Source: Pyronema omphalodes
Taxonomy: Eukaryota > Ascomycota > Pezizomycetes > Pezizales > Pyronemataceae
Assembly: GCA_024516155.1 (NCBI GenBank)
Contig: JAJJXM010000012.1
Location: 744,001 to 808,000, forward strand
Length of the DNA: 64,000 nucleotides
Direction of reading: 5' to 3'
Each line of letters begins with the position of its first letter. Position 1 is the stretch's first letter. A model generated the notes under the pieces. That model saw only the letters and a list, made by a program, of their open reading frames with translations, was not told the origin of the DNA and did not search any database. This document shows positions 35,549-46,907 of this stretch, in pieces. The translations under genes were made by a program, and so were the position numbers.

Positions 35549-36530
35549 CATATTCCCGAAACTACAACTTCAGAACTCATCTGTAACCCCCAGACACCGC
35601 AACTCCAGATTATAGCTCCAAAAACAAGAAGAAATCATAACCATAATTCATAAATCATAACTATAATTCAGGAATTCCAAATCATAACCCCAGAAACGAC
35701 AACCTCCAGACACCACAACTGTAACTACAACTACAACTACAGGAATCAGGAATCAGGAACCAGCAATATAACGAAACCCTGACCACAAATCATAAACAGA
35801 AATCATAACCACAAATCATAACCACAAATCATAACCACAAATCATAACCACAAATCATAACCACAAATCATAACCACAAATCATAACCACCACCATATTC
35901 CCGAAACTACAACTTCAGAACTCATCTGTCACTCCAGAAAGTACAACTCCAAACTATAGCTCCAAATTATAGCTCCAAAAACAAGAAGAAATCACAACCA
36001 TAATTCATAAATCACAACCATAATTCATAACCCATAACCATAAACCACAACTCATAACTATAATTCAGGAATTCCAAATCATAACCCCAGACACCACAAC
36101 CCCAGACACCACAACAACAACTACAACTGCAACTTCAGGAATCAGGAATCAGGTCAGAAATATAACGAAACCATGACCACAAATCATAACCACAAATCAT
36201 AACCACAACTATACTCCCGAAACTACAACTTCAGAACCCATCTGTAACCCCCAGACACCGCAACTCCAGATTATAGCTCCAAAAACAAGAAGAAATCACA
36301 ACCATAATTCATAAATCATAACTATAATTCAGGAATTCATAAATCATAACCCCAGAAACGACAACTCCAGACACCGCAACTACAACCACAACCACAACCT
36401 CCAGACACCACAACAACAACTACAACTACAACTACAACTTCAGGAATCAGAAATATAAAGAAATCATAACCATAAACCACAACTCATAACTATAATTCAT
36501 AAATCATAACTATAATCCAGAAATCACCAT
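35549..36530. repeat. higher-order repeat, three copies of ~330 bp
   Basis: A block starting TATTCCCGAAACTACAACTT and continuing through CCAGACACC, TTATAGCTCC, AAAAACAAGAAGAAATCA and AATTCAGGAATTC recurs at 35551, 35896 and 36212 (spacings about 345 and 316). Inside the blocks are shorter arrays such as AAATCATAACCAC (12-13 bp) and ACAACT hexamers. The + strand is strongly A/C-rich and G-poor throughout. Confidence 0.85.
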
Positions 36531-37623
36531 AACCCCAGAAATGGCGACCATAGTTCACCATCCATCACTATAAATCACAACTCCCCAACCCATGATTCAT
36601 GACCAGCACAACTATAAATCACAACTCCGGAAACCATGAATCATAAATAGAAATCATGACATCAAGAATCATCATAACTCCAAACTCCAAACACCAGGAA
36701 CCAAGAACCAGCAACCAGGAACCAGGAACCAAGAACCAGGAACCAGCAACTCCAGCAACTCCAGCAACCAGCAACTCCAGCAACCAGCAACTCCAAAAAC
36801 CACAACCCCAAAACCTTCCAATTCTTCAATTTTCCAAAGCGCCGCGCAAACGATCCGCAAAGCAAGAAAAGACCAAGTAAGACAAAGAGTGGATTTAGTA
36901 GTACCAAAAACATAGTCACAAATTAAAAAAAAAGATCTAAAATCTGTATTTTCTGCAACCAAACGCGCCCTAACTTCTAAGAAAAACTAAGGATAAAAAA
37001 TATACTAATAATTTTTAACATACTGCGATACTAAAATCATAAGTTACAGGAGTTACAGTCCTGGAACGGTTTCTAATTGTTGTTTGTTATTTCTATGTTA
37101 TAATTTATCAGGGGCGGTTTTGATGGCCGTGGTGATGGCATCTGGATGTTGGGGGCTAGGTTTTTGGGGTTTGAGTTTTCAGTTTTTTTTTGGAGGGGGG
37201 TTGTTCAGATAGTTGAGATGGCTGAGGTAGGGTAGCTAAGATGATTGTGGAGAAAAGTAGAGTATAGTATAGTAGAATTAGGTACATGGTATGAATTAAT
37301 CACTGTTGTTATCATCATCCATTGTTAGAAAGGACAGGGAGAGACAGACGGTTCTATTGTAGATGATAATGACGATACAGCGAGAGGAAGCATTATATAT
37401 AGTAGAAAGGTCGGCTGGTCTCATCCTCCTGATCAAACCCTGTTTGGTGTCCCACTTGGTCACCCTCAAGGTTCGGCTTGAGCAAACTCAAGGACCTTGT
37501 GACGACAAGCTGGATTGCCTATTCTCGGCAATCTTCCAACATCCATCATGAAACCCGTGGTTCACTATATGGTGGATGGATATACAGCGGATATAGATAC
37601 AGTAGACATAATCAATATCAACT

Positions 37624-37690
37624 AGTCCTGTATGGGCCTTTCAGACCGAGGTCGGCGTATGATTCAATCAATCAATCAATCAATCAACAT
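37624..37690 (+). mobile_element. retroposon-like 3' tail, copy B
   Basis: The block AGTCCTGTATGGGCCTTTC through GGCGTATGATTCAAT (37624-37668) aligns with copies at 165 and 46477 and runs into an (AATC)n tail to 37690. About 160-210 bases upstream, GTCGGCTGGTCTCAT and AGGTTCGGCTTGAG loosely resemble RNA polymerase III A and B boxes, which would suit a SINE. The 5' boundary and any target-site duplication are not visible. Confidence 0.5.
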
Positions 37691-39032
37691 CAACATCATC
37701 AATAACCAGAATTAATACCAAAAAAAAACGAACCCCGACATCACCACTACCATCATCACCACAAGCACGGCTATCAGCTAAACGACTATACAAAGACCAA
37801 ATAAGCATCTTGAGGTAAGGTGCTGACTCTTGTACCTATATCCTTAAGCTTTTACTTATAATCTACCTACGTGTACCTACCTACCGTGAATTAATCTTAG
37901 TACCCAACAACCATAAATCTTCATAAATCCTCATAAAGCCCAAAAAAAAGAATAAAGCTGCAATAATATATCAGCTATAAACAACCAGTTTATAATCCCC
38001 TCAAATTCTTAAATGAGATCCGGGTTGTGTACATAGGGAATATTATTCATGATTTCTACAATTTCGACTATAGACCATCATCCACACAAAAGCGGGCTAG
38101 AGGATTGAAAATAAAAACAGAAAATAAAAAACAAAGAATAAAAGATAACAGATGAAAGCAAAAGCCCGACTCGACTAGAGGATAAAGCCGGAACCTACGG
38201 AATTAACTTATCGATATCGATATCGATATTAATCAAGCTAGGTTCTGCTGTGATATTGTGTGATAGGTTATGATTGAAAGGAATAAAACGTGATAATTTA
38301 TGATAATTTATGATGTATGATGTATGATGTATGATATATGATATATGATGTATTATCAGGCGACAGACGGATGAATATAATGTAAAGATGAACATAAAGA
38401 AGAAAACGAAAAAAAAAAATCAGGTGAAGGAGGGTAAAGATAAAGATAAAGTTAGAAGTATGAATTCGAAGTCAGTCGAAAGCTCATAACGCCTCGTGTG
38501 CGTGGAAAAATATCACCGGTGCCGGTAACGAAAAAAATAAAAAAAAATAAAAAAAAATAAAAAAATAACTTATTTTTCTTTTTGCAAGATTTTAGATACT
38601 AAAGATACTGAAAATACTGAAAATACTAAAAGGTATCTAGGATTAATTTTTTTTTCTTTTTTTTTTTCGTTTTTTGCTGTTGATGTTGGTACGGTATCAT
38701 AGGAGGACAGGAGTGCAGGAGTACAGGAGAGCAAGAGTGCAGCACCATAGCATCGTAGCATCATAGTATCATATGTACCACCATTATAATTTGTCCGAAC
38801 TTATCACTAAGTGATCGAGAAGCTACGTTTGCTGTGCATCGTAACAGTTGATAAGGAAAAAACATTTTTATTACCAAAAAAGCAACTGTAAAAAAAATAG
38901 ACATCCCAAACACCGTTTCTAAAATCCACAAAAAAAAATTAAACTTTTTTCCATTTCCATTTTCCTTTGCCCCTACCCCTCCCCTACCCTACCCCTTCCC
39001 TACGGCTAACACTACCCTACCCTTCCCTAGAT

Positions 39033-40783
39033 CTACCTCTTCTTCAACCCCGTAAACCTATCCAACGCAGGCCCCAAACTCTTCTTCACAATCCCCTTTC
39101 TCTTTTCCGCTCTAGCCGCAATCATCTTCTCCAATTTCTCTCTTCTCTCATCCCTAACATTCTTTCCCGATTTCTTCCTCAACATTCTCCTCAACGCACT
39201 ATTCTTACCCCTCATTCTAAATCTCTCATCCTTATTAGCCGCCTCCTCGATTCTCTTCGCATCCTCCTCCTTAGATCTTTCCTCCTTGCGTTCTTTGCTC
39301 GCAAGGTCGATTTTTCCCACAAAGTCCGGATCCTCCGTAATCATATCCGGCCGTAACTTATCCAACAACATCCTAACCTCTGCCTCCTGTTTCGCCTTCT
39401 TGGTAGCATAAGGATTAATCTCCAAGGCATCGAAGTTAGGTTCACCAGCACCCGGTATGATAAGGGAATTAAAACCCGCAGTGTGGCCAACACCCAGGAT
39501 ATCATCAAACGGACAGAACTCCAGGGAAGTAATAGTAGTTCCCTCCTGATGATGATGCATATAAGGAGAATCCGCCTTTATCTTCAAGGCGTCTTTCCAA
39601 AGGGAAACATGGCCGCCCCAACCCACGGCCAGGAGTCCGGTATCAGAGATAGTAAGTTCCGTAGCAGGAGTAGGGGTGAAGTAATTATGCACCTCTTTTC
39701 TTGCTCTGATATCCCAAATCGACATTCTTGAGTCGGCACCAGCTGCGGCGAGGTAATAACCTCCTCTATCGATAGCCAATGCACGAACGGGTCCTTTGTT
39801 GGTAAGCATAGTTACCAGGGGGGTTTGCATATTCGGACTCCATAATGTGACGGTACCGTTGGAGTGTCCGACGTTGATGATTGCGTTGCGTTTATTCTGG
39901 CACATGGAAGTAGGGGAGCCTGGTTTAGTTTTGATTTCGGCTACCATGGAACCGGTGGAGGTGTCGAGATATTTTAACCACCCGTTGTTGGCGACGGTGG
40001 CTAATAGGAAATGGTAAGGAAGAAATGTCATGTGTGATACTTCGACGTGCTTCTTGAGACAGTGCACTTCAACTCCTTGTCGGTCGTAGATGTAGGTATA
40101 TTTCTTTTGCGCCACGGCAAAGAAATGGTCGTTGTGCAGCCACCTATCAATCCCATCAATGTCAGCAAAGAAAAAAAAAACCCACCCCATCCATCTCAAC
40201 CCCCTCCCTCAATAGGACCAGAAAAAAAGAAAAAAAAAACCTACGTAACATCTCTAACCGTCTCCCCCAAATTCAACTCCATACCCAAAGCCCCCTCTCT
40301 CCAATCCATACTCGCAACATGACCCTTCCAACCTCCAATCAACAATTCCTTTCCATCCCTCGAGTATCTAGCCTTATACCCGCCAAACATCAACTTCAAC
40401 GCAAACCCCTTCTGCGCAGTAGCCACATCCACAGCCTCCTTAACAACCTTCTGATCCACCTTCCAAGTCCGTTCCAATTCCCCTTCAGCCTCAATAAATC
40501 CCGGCCCACTCTCAGGCCTTAATAATTCCGCATCCAAAGCCTGTGCTGCCGCATCTTTATATCTATGTTCAATCTTCTTTAAGGTTCCTCGTAACTTCTT
40601 ATCTTTTGCGGTTTTCGCGCTTTGGCCTCGGCCGTAGGTTTCTGCTGCTAGTTGGAGTTCCGCGGGGGTTTTCGTGGAGAGGGAGGTGGGGTTGCCACGG
40701 GGGCGGGAGTTTGCTGCGGAGGAGGCTGCTGCGGAGGAGGAGGAGGAGGGTTTATTCGCCGCGGATTTAACGGCGGTCGACAT
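39033..40783 (-). CDS. utp7: U3 snoRNP protein Utp7 / WDR46 (BING4)
   Basis: Nucleolar WD40 protein of the small-subunit processome, needed for 18S rRNA maturation. Two exons on the minus strand, 40783-40245 and 40143-39033, joined by a 101-bp intron (GTAGGT...ATAG); 549 residues. The junction restores RDVTWLHNDHFFAVAQKKY, a family signature. Residues 5-30 are a Ser/Ala-rich low-complexity stretch. The propeller runs from about 120 to 420 with WD units such as NGTVTLWSPN and SRMSIWDIRA. The C-terminal BING4CT region follows: LEFCPFDDILGVGHTAGF, ALEINPYATKKAKQE and LDKLRPDMI. The tail is Lys/Arg-rich, as usual for nucleolar proteins, ending ALDRFTGLKKR. The call is very secure. Confidence 0.96.
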
Positions 40784-41755
40784 CGTGACGGTGACGGTGA
40801 CGGTGACGTTGGGGTTGAGATCAAAGGTCCAAGGTCGAAGGTCAAAGGTCGTGTTGGTATGTCTGTAGGCGAGGTGACAGCAGATGCGAATTTCGAGGTT
40901 GCTAAGGGCGCGAAATTATTTTTGGGGTCACGTGGTGAGGCTCGCGTTAGTGTAAGTTTTAGGTGGGAGGTAGAGACACGCTAGAAGAAGAGGGCTTGGC
41001 GGGGGGAAATCGCGGCTACATATGGACGTACTTGTTGTGATAGGTCGGAGTTTGGCGGATGGGTGATGAGGGGTTGGCACAAGCTTTGCGGAAGGAAGGG
41101 ATCCGGAGTAGAGCTGTGGGGAGCTCCAGTTTCTCCATGGATCGACCATTCGAGTCCGAAGATTCACCGGCTGGCTGGAGGTTAATTCACTTGTGATTTC
41201 CCAATCTGTAGACAGAAATTATCACCCAGGGTATCCCAACATACTATTTCTAGGTATACATCAAAAATGAAAACAAAAAAAAAAAAAAGAACTATATACA
41301 ACCCGAAAACGCCCGTCATTGATCTGACCATATTCACAGTATTTTGGGTATTGTGACATGATTTTCTTAAATGTGTGTGCGCGACTCTTGCTTGAGTTGA
41401 ACGCTACGATACAGATCCCATATGCCATAATCATAAAAAAAAAAGGTCCAAAAATCAAGTACTGTAGCTACAGTAGCTTCCCCAAAAACATTTCCTAAAA
41501 TCCAACTCTAATCCCCGCTTGCTTTTTTGTGGTGTGTTTTTCCCGCGTATATAGTGTCCTTTGTCCATGTAACGCTGTCGTAAACTTGACCCATACTCTC
41601 TCATCCCAGCTTCTTCTGTACTCTTGCCATTGCGTTCCGTACTCTTGTCCAACTGCCATTTTGTAAAAAAAGAAAAATTCTGCAACTCCTTGTAACTCTC
41701 CCATAACCATAGTTCCACATCATCCCCACTCTTTGTAAACTCATAATCAAGACCC
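40784..41755. other. intergenic, utp7 promoter side
   Basis: About 1 kb between the utp7 start and the prs stop. Two short tandem runs, GGTGAC(G) (40789-40812) and GGTCCAAGGTCGAAGGTC (40827-40850), lie just before the utp7 start. No gene is visible. Confidence 0.6.
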
Positions 41756-43086
41756 CTAGCTGGGAGCATGACTAAACAAAAAGCTCACCGACTCACCATT
41801 ATGAGTTCTTCTGCAAGCTTCCGCAAGTGTCGGTGCAACATCAATAGTCTTCAACTTTCTGCATCTCGCCTTCTTATCCTCATGAGGTACGGTGTTTGTT
41901 ACAACCACCGCCGACAACTCGGATTTCTCAATAATCTCGCAAGCAGCTCCAGACAAGATGGCATGGGTAACAATAGCAATAACCTCCTTTGCGTTATGCT
42001 TCTTCAAAGTCTGAGCGGCCTTTGCTAGGGTACCACAAGTATCCGCCATATCGTCAACGAGAACACAAATCTTGTCGGTAACATCTCCGACGAGGACCAT
42101 ACGAGAGACTTCGTTAGGGCGGGAACGTTCCTTGTGGATTAAGGCAAAGTTGAGATCGAGGCGGTCAGCAATGGCAGTAGCACTACGGGTTGAGCGTCAG
42201 CAGGTTGAATCAGGCGCAAATTATCCGTCAAAAAGACTCACCGCTTGGCTCCACCAGCATCCGGAGAGACAATGATGGCATTTCTGTAGTCGAGGTTTTC
42301 GCGGATCCAGCGGAGAGTAGAAGGTTCTGCGTACAAGCTGTTGTTTCATAATTAGCTCATCTCTATTTACGCGCTTCTATTCGCCGGTTCCAAGAACAAC
42401 GAAAGGAAGAAAAAAAAACCCCTCCAAGACCAGCCGGGAACTCACTTGTCAACGGGAACATTGAAGAAACCCTGAATCTGGGAAGCATGAAGATCCATAG
42501 TAATAACATGATTGCAACCCGCGACTTGAAGCATATTCGCAATAAGCTTAGCGGAGATAGGAGCGCGAGATTTATCCTTCTTATCCTGTCTGGCGTACGG
42601 AAAGTTTGGAATAACAGCGGTGATTCTTCTCGCAGAAGCAGTTTTGCAAGCATTGACCAAGATCAAAAGCTCCATTAAACCATCGTTGACGGAGCCAGGT
42701 GCGGTGGATTGAACAATAAAGACATCTTCGTCACGGACGGATTCTTGGATCGCAATGGAAGTTTCGTGGTTCGTTGTCGCGCGGATTTTGACTTTGGTGA
42801 GCTCAATTCCGAGACTGTGGCCATGGGCGTCCTGTCAGTCCTGACCTGCTGAAGCGCGACCGAAACACCCTGGGGGGTTCCAAGAGGAAGAAGAAAAAAG
42901 AAAAAAATAATAATCCCGAGACAACTGTGATGTCTCGGTCTTGTCGCTTTGCCAGCCCTGAAATCCAACCTGACCTGCTCATGGACAAATAGTAGGAGAC
43001 GGAACATACCGGTCCGCAATACCCTCAGCAAGCTTTGGGTGGGAGGTTCCCGAGATAAGTTTGATAGAATTAGTACCGTCCGGCAT
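41756..43086 (-). CDS. ribose-phosphate pyrophosphokinase (PRPP synthetase)
   Basis: Cytosolic enzyme making PRPP from ribose 5-phosphate and ATP, feeding nucleotide, histidine and tryptophan synthesis. Exons on the minus strand: 43086-43010, 42814-42446, 42337-42242, 42182-41756; 322 residues, the standard length. Motifs in order: [60 protein letters not shown] (flexible active-site loop), [33 protein letters not shown] and the PRPP-binding loop [17 protein letters not shown]. The end reads [14 protein letters not shown]; a GGTGAGT inside it looks like a donor site, but the read-through peptide is conserved, so no intron is placed there. The absence of the long insertion typical of yeast Prs1 and Prs5 suggests the Prs2/3/4 type. 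Introns are 195, 108 and 59 bp. Confidence 0.97.
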
Positions 43087-45068
43087 TTTGTTGTATATAT
43101 TCTTGTATGTCGACCTTCTTTTCAGAAATGTAGTCGACTTGTGGCAGGTTGTTGGTGAAAGTGAAAGAGTGAGAGAAAAAAAAAAAACCGAAGGTTGAGA
43201 AGATGGAATCAAGTAGATCAAAATCTGGTAGTTCTCGGCTCAGGCTCAGCACTTGCGCACTACAAAAAATTTCGCCAACAGAACTCCGATAGGTGTTGCT
43301 TTAATCGGATGAATGGTACAGTGTGACCGGAGACAAAAAGTAAAAGTAACGTAAGGCAAAGCAAAGCAAAGCAGAGTCAAGCAAAGCAAAGTATAAAGTG
43401 AACTTGACGCATACCTTAACCCTATTTTCTACTGGACGGTCGTATTTTTCCTGTTTGTCGTTCAGGATATTTCAGACAAGCTTTTGAAGTGTGTGGCGAT
43501 TCGTGGTTCGGCGGGTAGCTTTCGAACGTCTGCCATGCGGTGGTGGAGTATATCCAAGAGTACAGAAAAGAGTACAGTCGTAGCTGGATACGAAGAGAAG
43601 GAGATCGTAGGTGGCGAAAGGCGCAAGGCGTAAAAGCGTAAGAGCGTGAGGGCGTAAAAGCTTAAAAACGAGGAAGCGTAAAAGCGAGAAATCCTAAAAA
43701 AAGGCGAGAAAACGAGAAAACGAGAAAACGTGAAAGCGTGAAAACGAAAAAAAAGTCTCAGTTCACAAGGCTAACTCTACATCCATACAAGCCAGCATTT
43801 GAGAGCCTGAGCAGCACCCTGTCTTGTCTTGTCTTGTCCTGTCTTGTCTGTTGGCCCGACCTGACAGTTGACTGCCTGACCTGTCTTGTCTTGTCCGGTA
43901 AGGTTGTTCGTTCTCTGCTCGCTCTTCTCGTGAAGACCGGGTCCTGTTCGGGACGAGGCTAAACAATTTATTTTGCACTATGCCCAGCTATGCCGATCTT
44001 AAAATTTTTGGGCTGACAAGTTTCGGGACTAGTTTTATGGCTTCCTGCACGACGGAAATGGACCGAACCAAAGTTCGAACTTTGAAGTATGTATGTACGT
44101 ACATACAGGCAAAGGCAGAGTGCTCTATGCCAGTCTCACCATATGGCATTATACATATCACATCATGTGTAAATACTCCACTCCACTTAGCCAGGGAAAA
44201 AAAAGAAAAAAGAAAAAGAAAAAGAAATCAAATCGAACCATAAAGCGTGATGAGCTTCTGTACAAGTATACATAGTGCTTCTACAAATTCCCCGGTTTTT
44301 CCCATGTATCTTAACCCTCCAAACAACTCAAAAACAACTCCCGTGCGAAAAAAAGAAACGACAGCCGAACCCCGAAACCCGAAAGCCAAAAAGCAACAAA
44401 CCGAACGCCATACGCCATATGCCAGCCCCCACTTTCTTTTTTTTTGCAGCTGCACATATAAAGTCGACATACATGCTTTGCACTTTGACATACTATACCT
44501 AGGCTCTACCATACCATACAGTCGAACCTAGCAGCCAGAAGCCAGAAGCCAGGAGCCTATGTAGCAGGCATGATCCTCTAGTGTAACGCGGGGTGGGGTG
44601 GGGTTTCCCTCACCTCAAAAAGTCAAAAGTTAATTTTTCACGTGATAATCCGATGGTGTAGTGATGCACCCACCCGCACCCACCCGTACCCACCCGTACT
44701 CCGTCAAGAAAGTTGATATTCACTGTAAAAAAAATTGATTATGCTATGTTGTATGTACGTATAGATGTATACTATGGCGTATGGCGTATGGTATAGCTGT
44801 AGAGCTGTAATATGTATCGTATGTATCAGATGTATGTATGCTATGGCGTGTATGCTATGTATATACATAGCATATGTATACCACCAATGTGTATACCACC
44901 ATACAGCATATACATACACACCACAAATCATGTACATAAATCACGTATATATAGCATGTGTATATAATAACCCATACCCCACCATACCCCACGATCCACA
45001 AGATCTTAAATTCTCGCTATGTATTTTCTCCGGACACCGGGAGACGGGGGGGGGGGGGGATGTATGTA

Positions 45069-45222
45069 TCAAGTCAAGCAGGTAGGCAGCATGTTAGGTA
45101 AAGCAAGCATGTTAGGTAAAGCAAGTCAGGTAAAGCAAGCATGTTAGGTAAAGCAAGTCAAGTAAAGCAGCCAGGCAGCAAGTCAGGTAAAGCAAGTCAG
45201 TCAGGCAGGCAGCATGTCATGT
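45069..45222. repeat. GCATGTTAGGTAAAGCAA minisatellite
   Basis: Units of 10-18 bases combining AGGTAAAGCAAG, CATGTT and CAGGCAG repeat irregularly about ten times. It is directly preceded by a run of 14 G (45046-45059). Confidence 0.75.
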
Positions 45223-45504
45223 GATATGAACCTTGAACCATAGAACCATAGAACCTTGAACCATAGAACCGCGAACCATAAAACCGCGAACCGTGAGCCG
45301 TAGAACCGTAGAACCGCAGAATCGCAAAGCAGGTTAAGTTAGGCAGAGCAACGCAAAGCAACGCAAGGTAAAGCGCGGCAAGGCACCACCCATACACAGC
45401 GCACAGCGCATACATACATACACCATCTATGGTTACTATATAAGCGGCTCCTAAGAAGCAAAGATCTTAAGAACAACGGATCCTAGGTAGTAGGTAATAG
45501 GTAA

Positions 45505-45711
45505 TAGGTTTCTAGGTTTCTAGGTTTCTAGGTTTCTAGGTTTCTAGGTTTCTAGGTTTCTAGGTTTCTAGGTTTCTAGGTTTCTAGGTTTCTAGGTTTC
45601 TAGGTTTCTAGGTTTCTAGGTTTCTAGGTTTCTAGGTTTCTAGGTTTCTAGGTTTCTAGGTTTCTAGGTTTCTAGGTTTCTAGGTTTCTAGGTTTCTAGG
45701 TTTCTAGGTTC
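45505..45711. repeat. TAGGTTTC 8-bp perfect array, ~26 copies
   Basis: A perfectly regular 8-base array of 207 bases. Its low divergence suggests recent expansion or homogenisation. It is not the TTAGGG telomere unit of most filamentous fungi. Confidence 0.96.
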
Positions 45712-45954
45712 CTCGAGACTTAGATCCTGAAATCCTTCGAGCCTAAAGTTGAAAGTTTAAAGTTTAATGTTTAAAGTTTAAAGTTTGAATTTTAAAACCC
45801 CAGCAGGAAATTGTAAGTGCCAATAACTAGTGATAACTAGTGATTAATAATGATCAATCAATCAATTAATCAATAACGGGTAGCCGCCAGCGACTAGCGA
45901 CTGGTGGGTTTCCTGGCGATCTGTAGGTTTCGTGTGTATACTGAGGATTATTTA

Positions 45955-46002
45955 TAGGTTATGGGTTATGGGTTATGGGCTATGGGTTATGGGGTATGGT
46001 TG
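45955..46002 (+). repeat. TTATGGG heptamer run
   Basis: Five to six copies of (G)GGTTATG with slight variation. The unit is closely related, in opposite orientation, to the ATACCCC array at 46680. Confidence 0.8.
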
Positions 46003-46476
46003 GGAATATGGACTATGGACTATGTATTGATGCTTGGGTTGGCTTGGGTTGGGGTTATGGATGATTAGGAGGGCTATTAATGGTTGGGATTATTGTTGGT
46101 TGATGAAGGAAGTTTCAGTTCGTGCTTGTATGTTTGTAGATGGTGCATAGATGCTCAACGGAAGCCGAACAGAAGCTGTATAGAAGCTGTATATATAGCC
46201 TTGTCCTAGCCTTGCAGTATTCTTGTACTGGTCTTGTATATATCCCATATATGTTGAGTATGGGGCGTGAGGTGCTGGGGTATAGGGTGTAAAGTATGGG
46301 GTGTTGGGTATGGGGTATGGGGTATGGGGTAAGTGGCATATGCAATGTATGCAATGTATGCCACCGTAAATACCAAGCCAGTGGCCACCATAACCTTCAC
46401 TTCTCAAGTTCTAAAGTCTGGATGAAAGTAAGTTTCAATCTCGTATTCCTATGACAAGTTACATACTATATAGAAT

Positions 46477-46549
46477 AGTCCTGCATGGGCTTTTTGGGTC
46501 TCGGTCAGCGTGTGATTCAATAATAATAATAAATAAATAAAAATATAAA
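46477..46549 (+). mobile_element. retroposon-like 3' tail, copy C
   Basis: The block TAGTCCTGCATGGGC through CAGCGTGTGATTCAAT (46477-46520) aligns with copies at 165 and 37624. It is followed by an (AAT)n/(AAAT)n tail to about 46549. The tail differs from the (AATC)n of copy B, as expected for independent insertions or tail turnover. Confidence 0.5.
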
Positions 46550-46620
46550 TTCTAGCTACTGATATCTTGGTTCACAACAACCAACTAAAATAGTAAATAA
46601 ACTTCGCTTTAATCACGGAT

Positions 46621-46907
46621 TCCTCATATCCTCATATCCTCATATCCTCATATCCTCATATCCTCATATCCTCATATCCCCATACCCCATACCCCATACC
46701 CCATACCCCATACCCCATACCCCATACCCCATACCCCATACCCCATACCCCATACCCCATACTCCATACTCCATACTGCATACATACCCCATACCCCATA
46801 CCCCATACCCCATACCCCATACCCCATACCCCATACCCCATACCCCATACCCCATACCCCATACCCCATACCCCATACCCCATACCCCATACCCCATACC
46901 CCATACC
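46621..46907 (-). repeat. ATATCCTC array passing into ATACCCC array
   Basis: Seven copies of an 8-bp unit ATATCCTC (46621-46677) pass without a gap into about 32 copies of the 7-bp unit ATACCCC (46680-46907), with one degenerate patch near 46748-46790. The minus strand reads (GGGGTAT)n and is G-quadruplex prone. Confidence 0.95.

Larger units (their letters stand above)
31208..39032. other. 7.8 kb gene-free, repeat-dense region
   Basis: No frame shows family features on either strand. Long open frames (up to 200 codons at + 31569-32171) run through GACA, poly-G and GGA repeats and are composition artefacts. The DNA is a succession of microsatellites, minisatellites and higher-order repeats, listed separately, plus one retroposon-like tail near 37624. 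The first 500 bases upstream of rxt3 are probably its promoter and leader. Confidence 0.6.

Noticed and set aside
41790..41810. Extra intron near the prs C terminus (GGTGAGT donor)
   Set aside because: Reading through gives the conserved [11 protein letters not shown] end and a proper stop, so the donor-like sequence is coding.
45505..46907. Interstitial telomere
   Set aside because: Units are TAGGTTTC and CCCCATA, not CCCTAA/TTAGGG, and single-copy genes lie on both sides.
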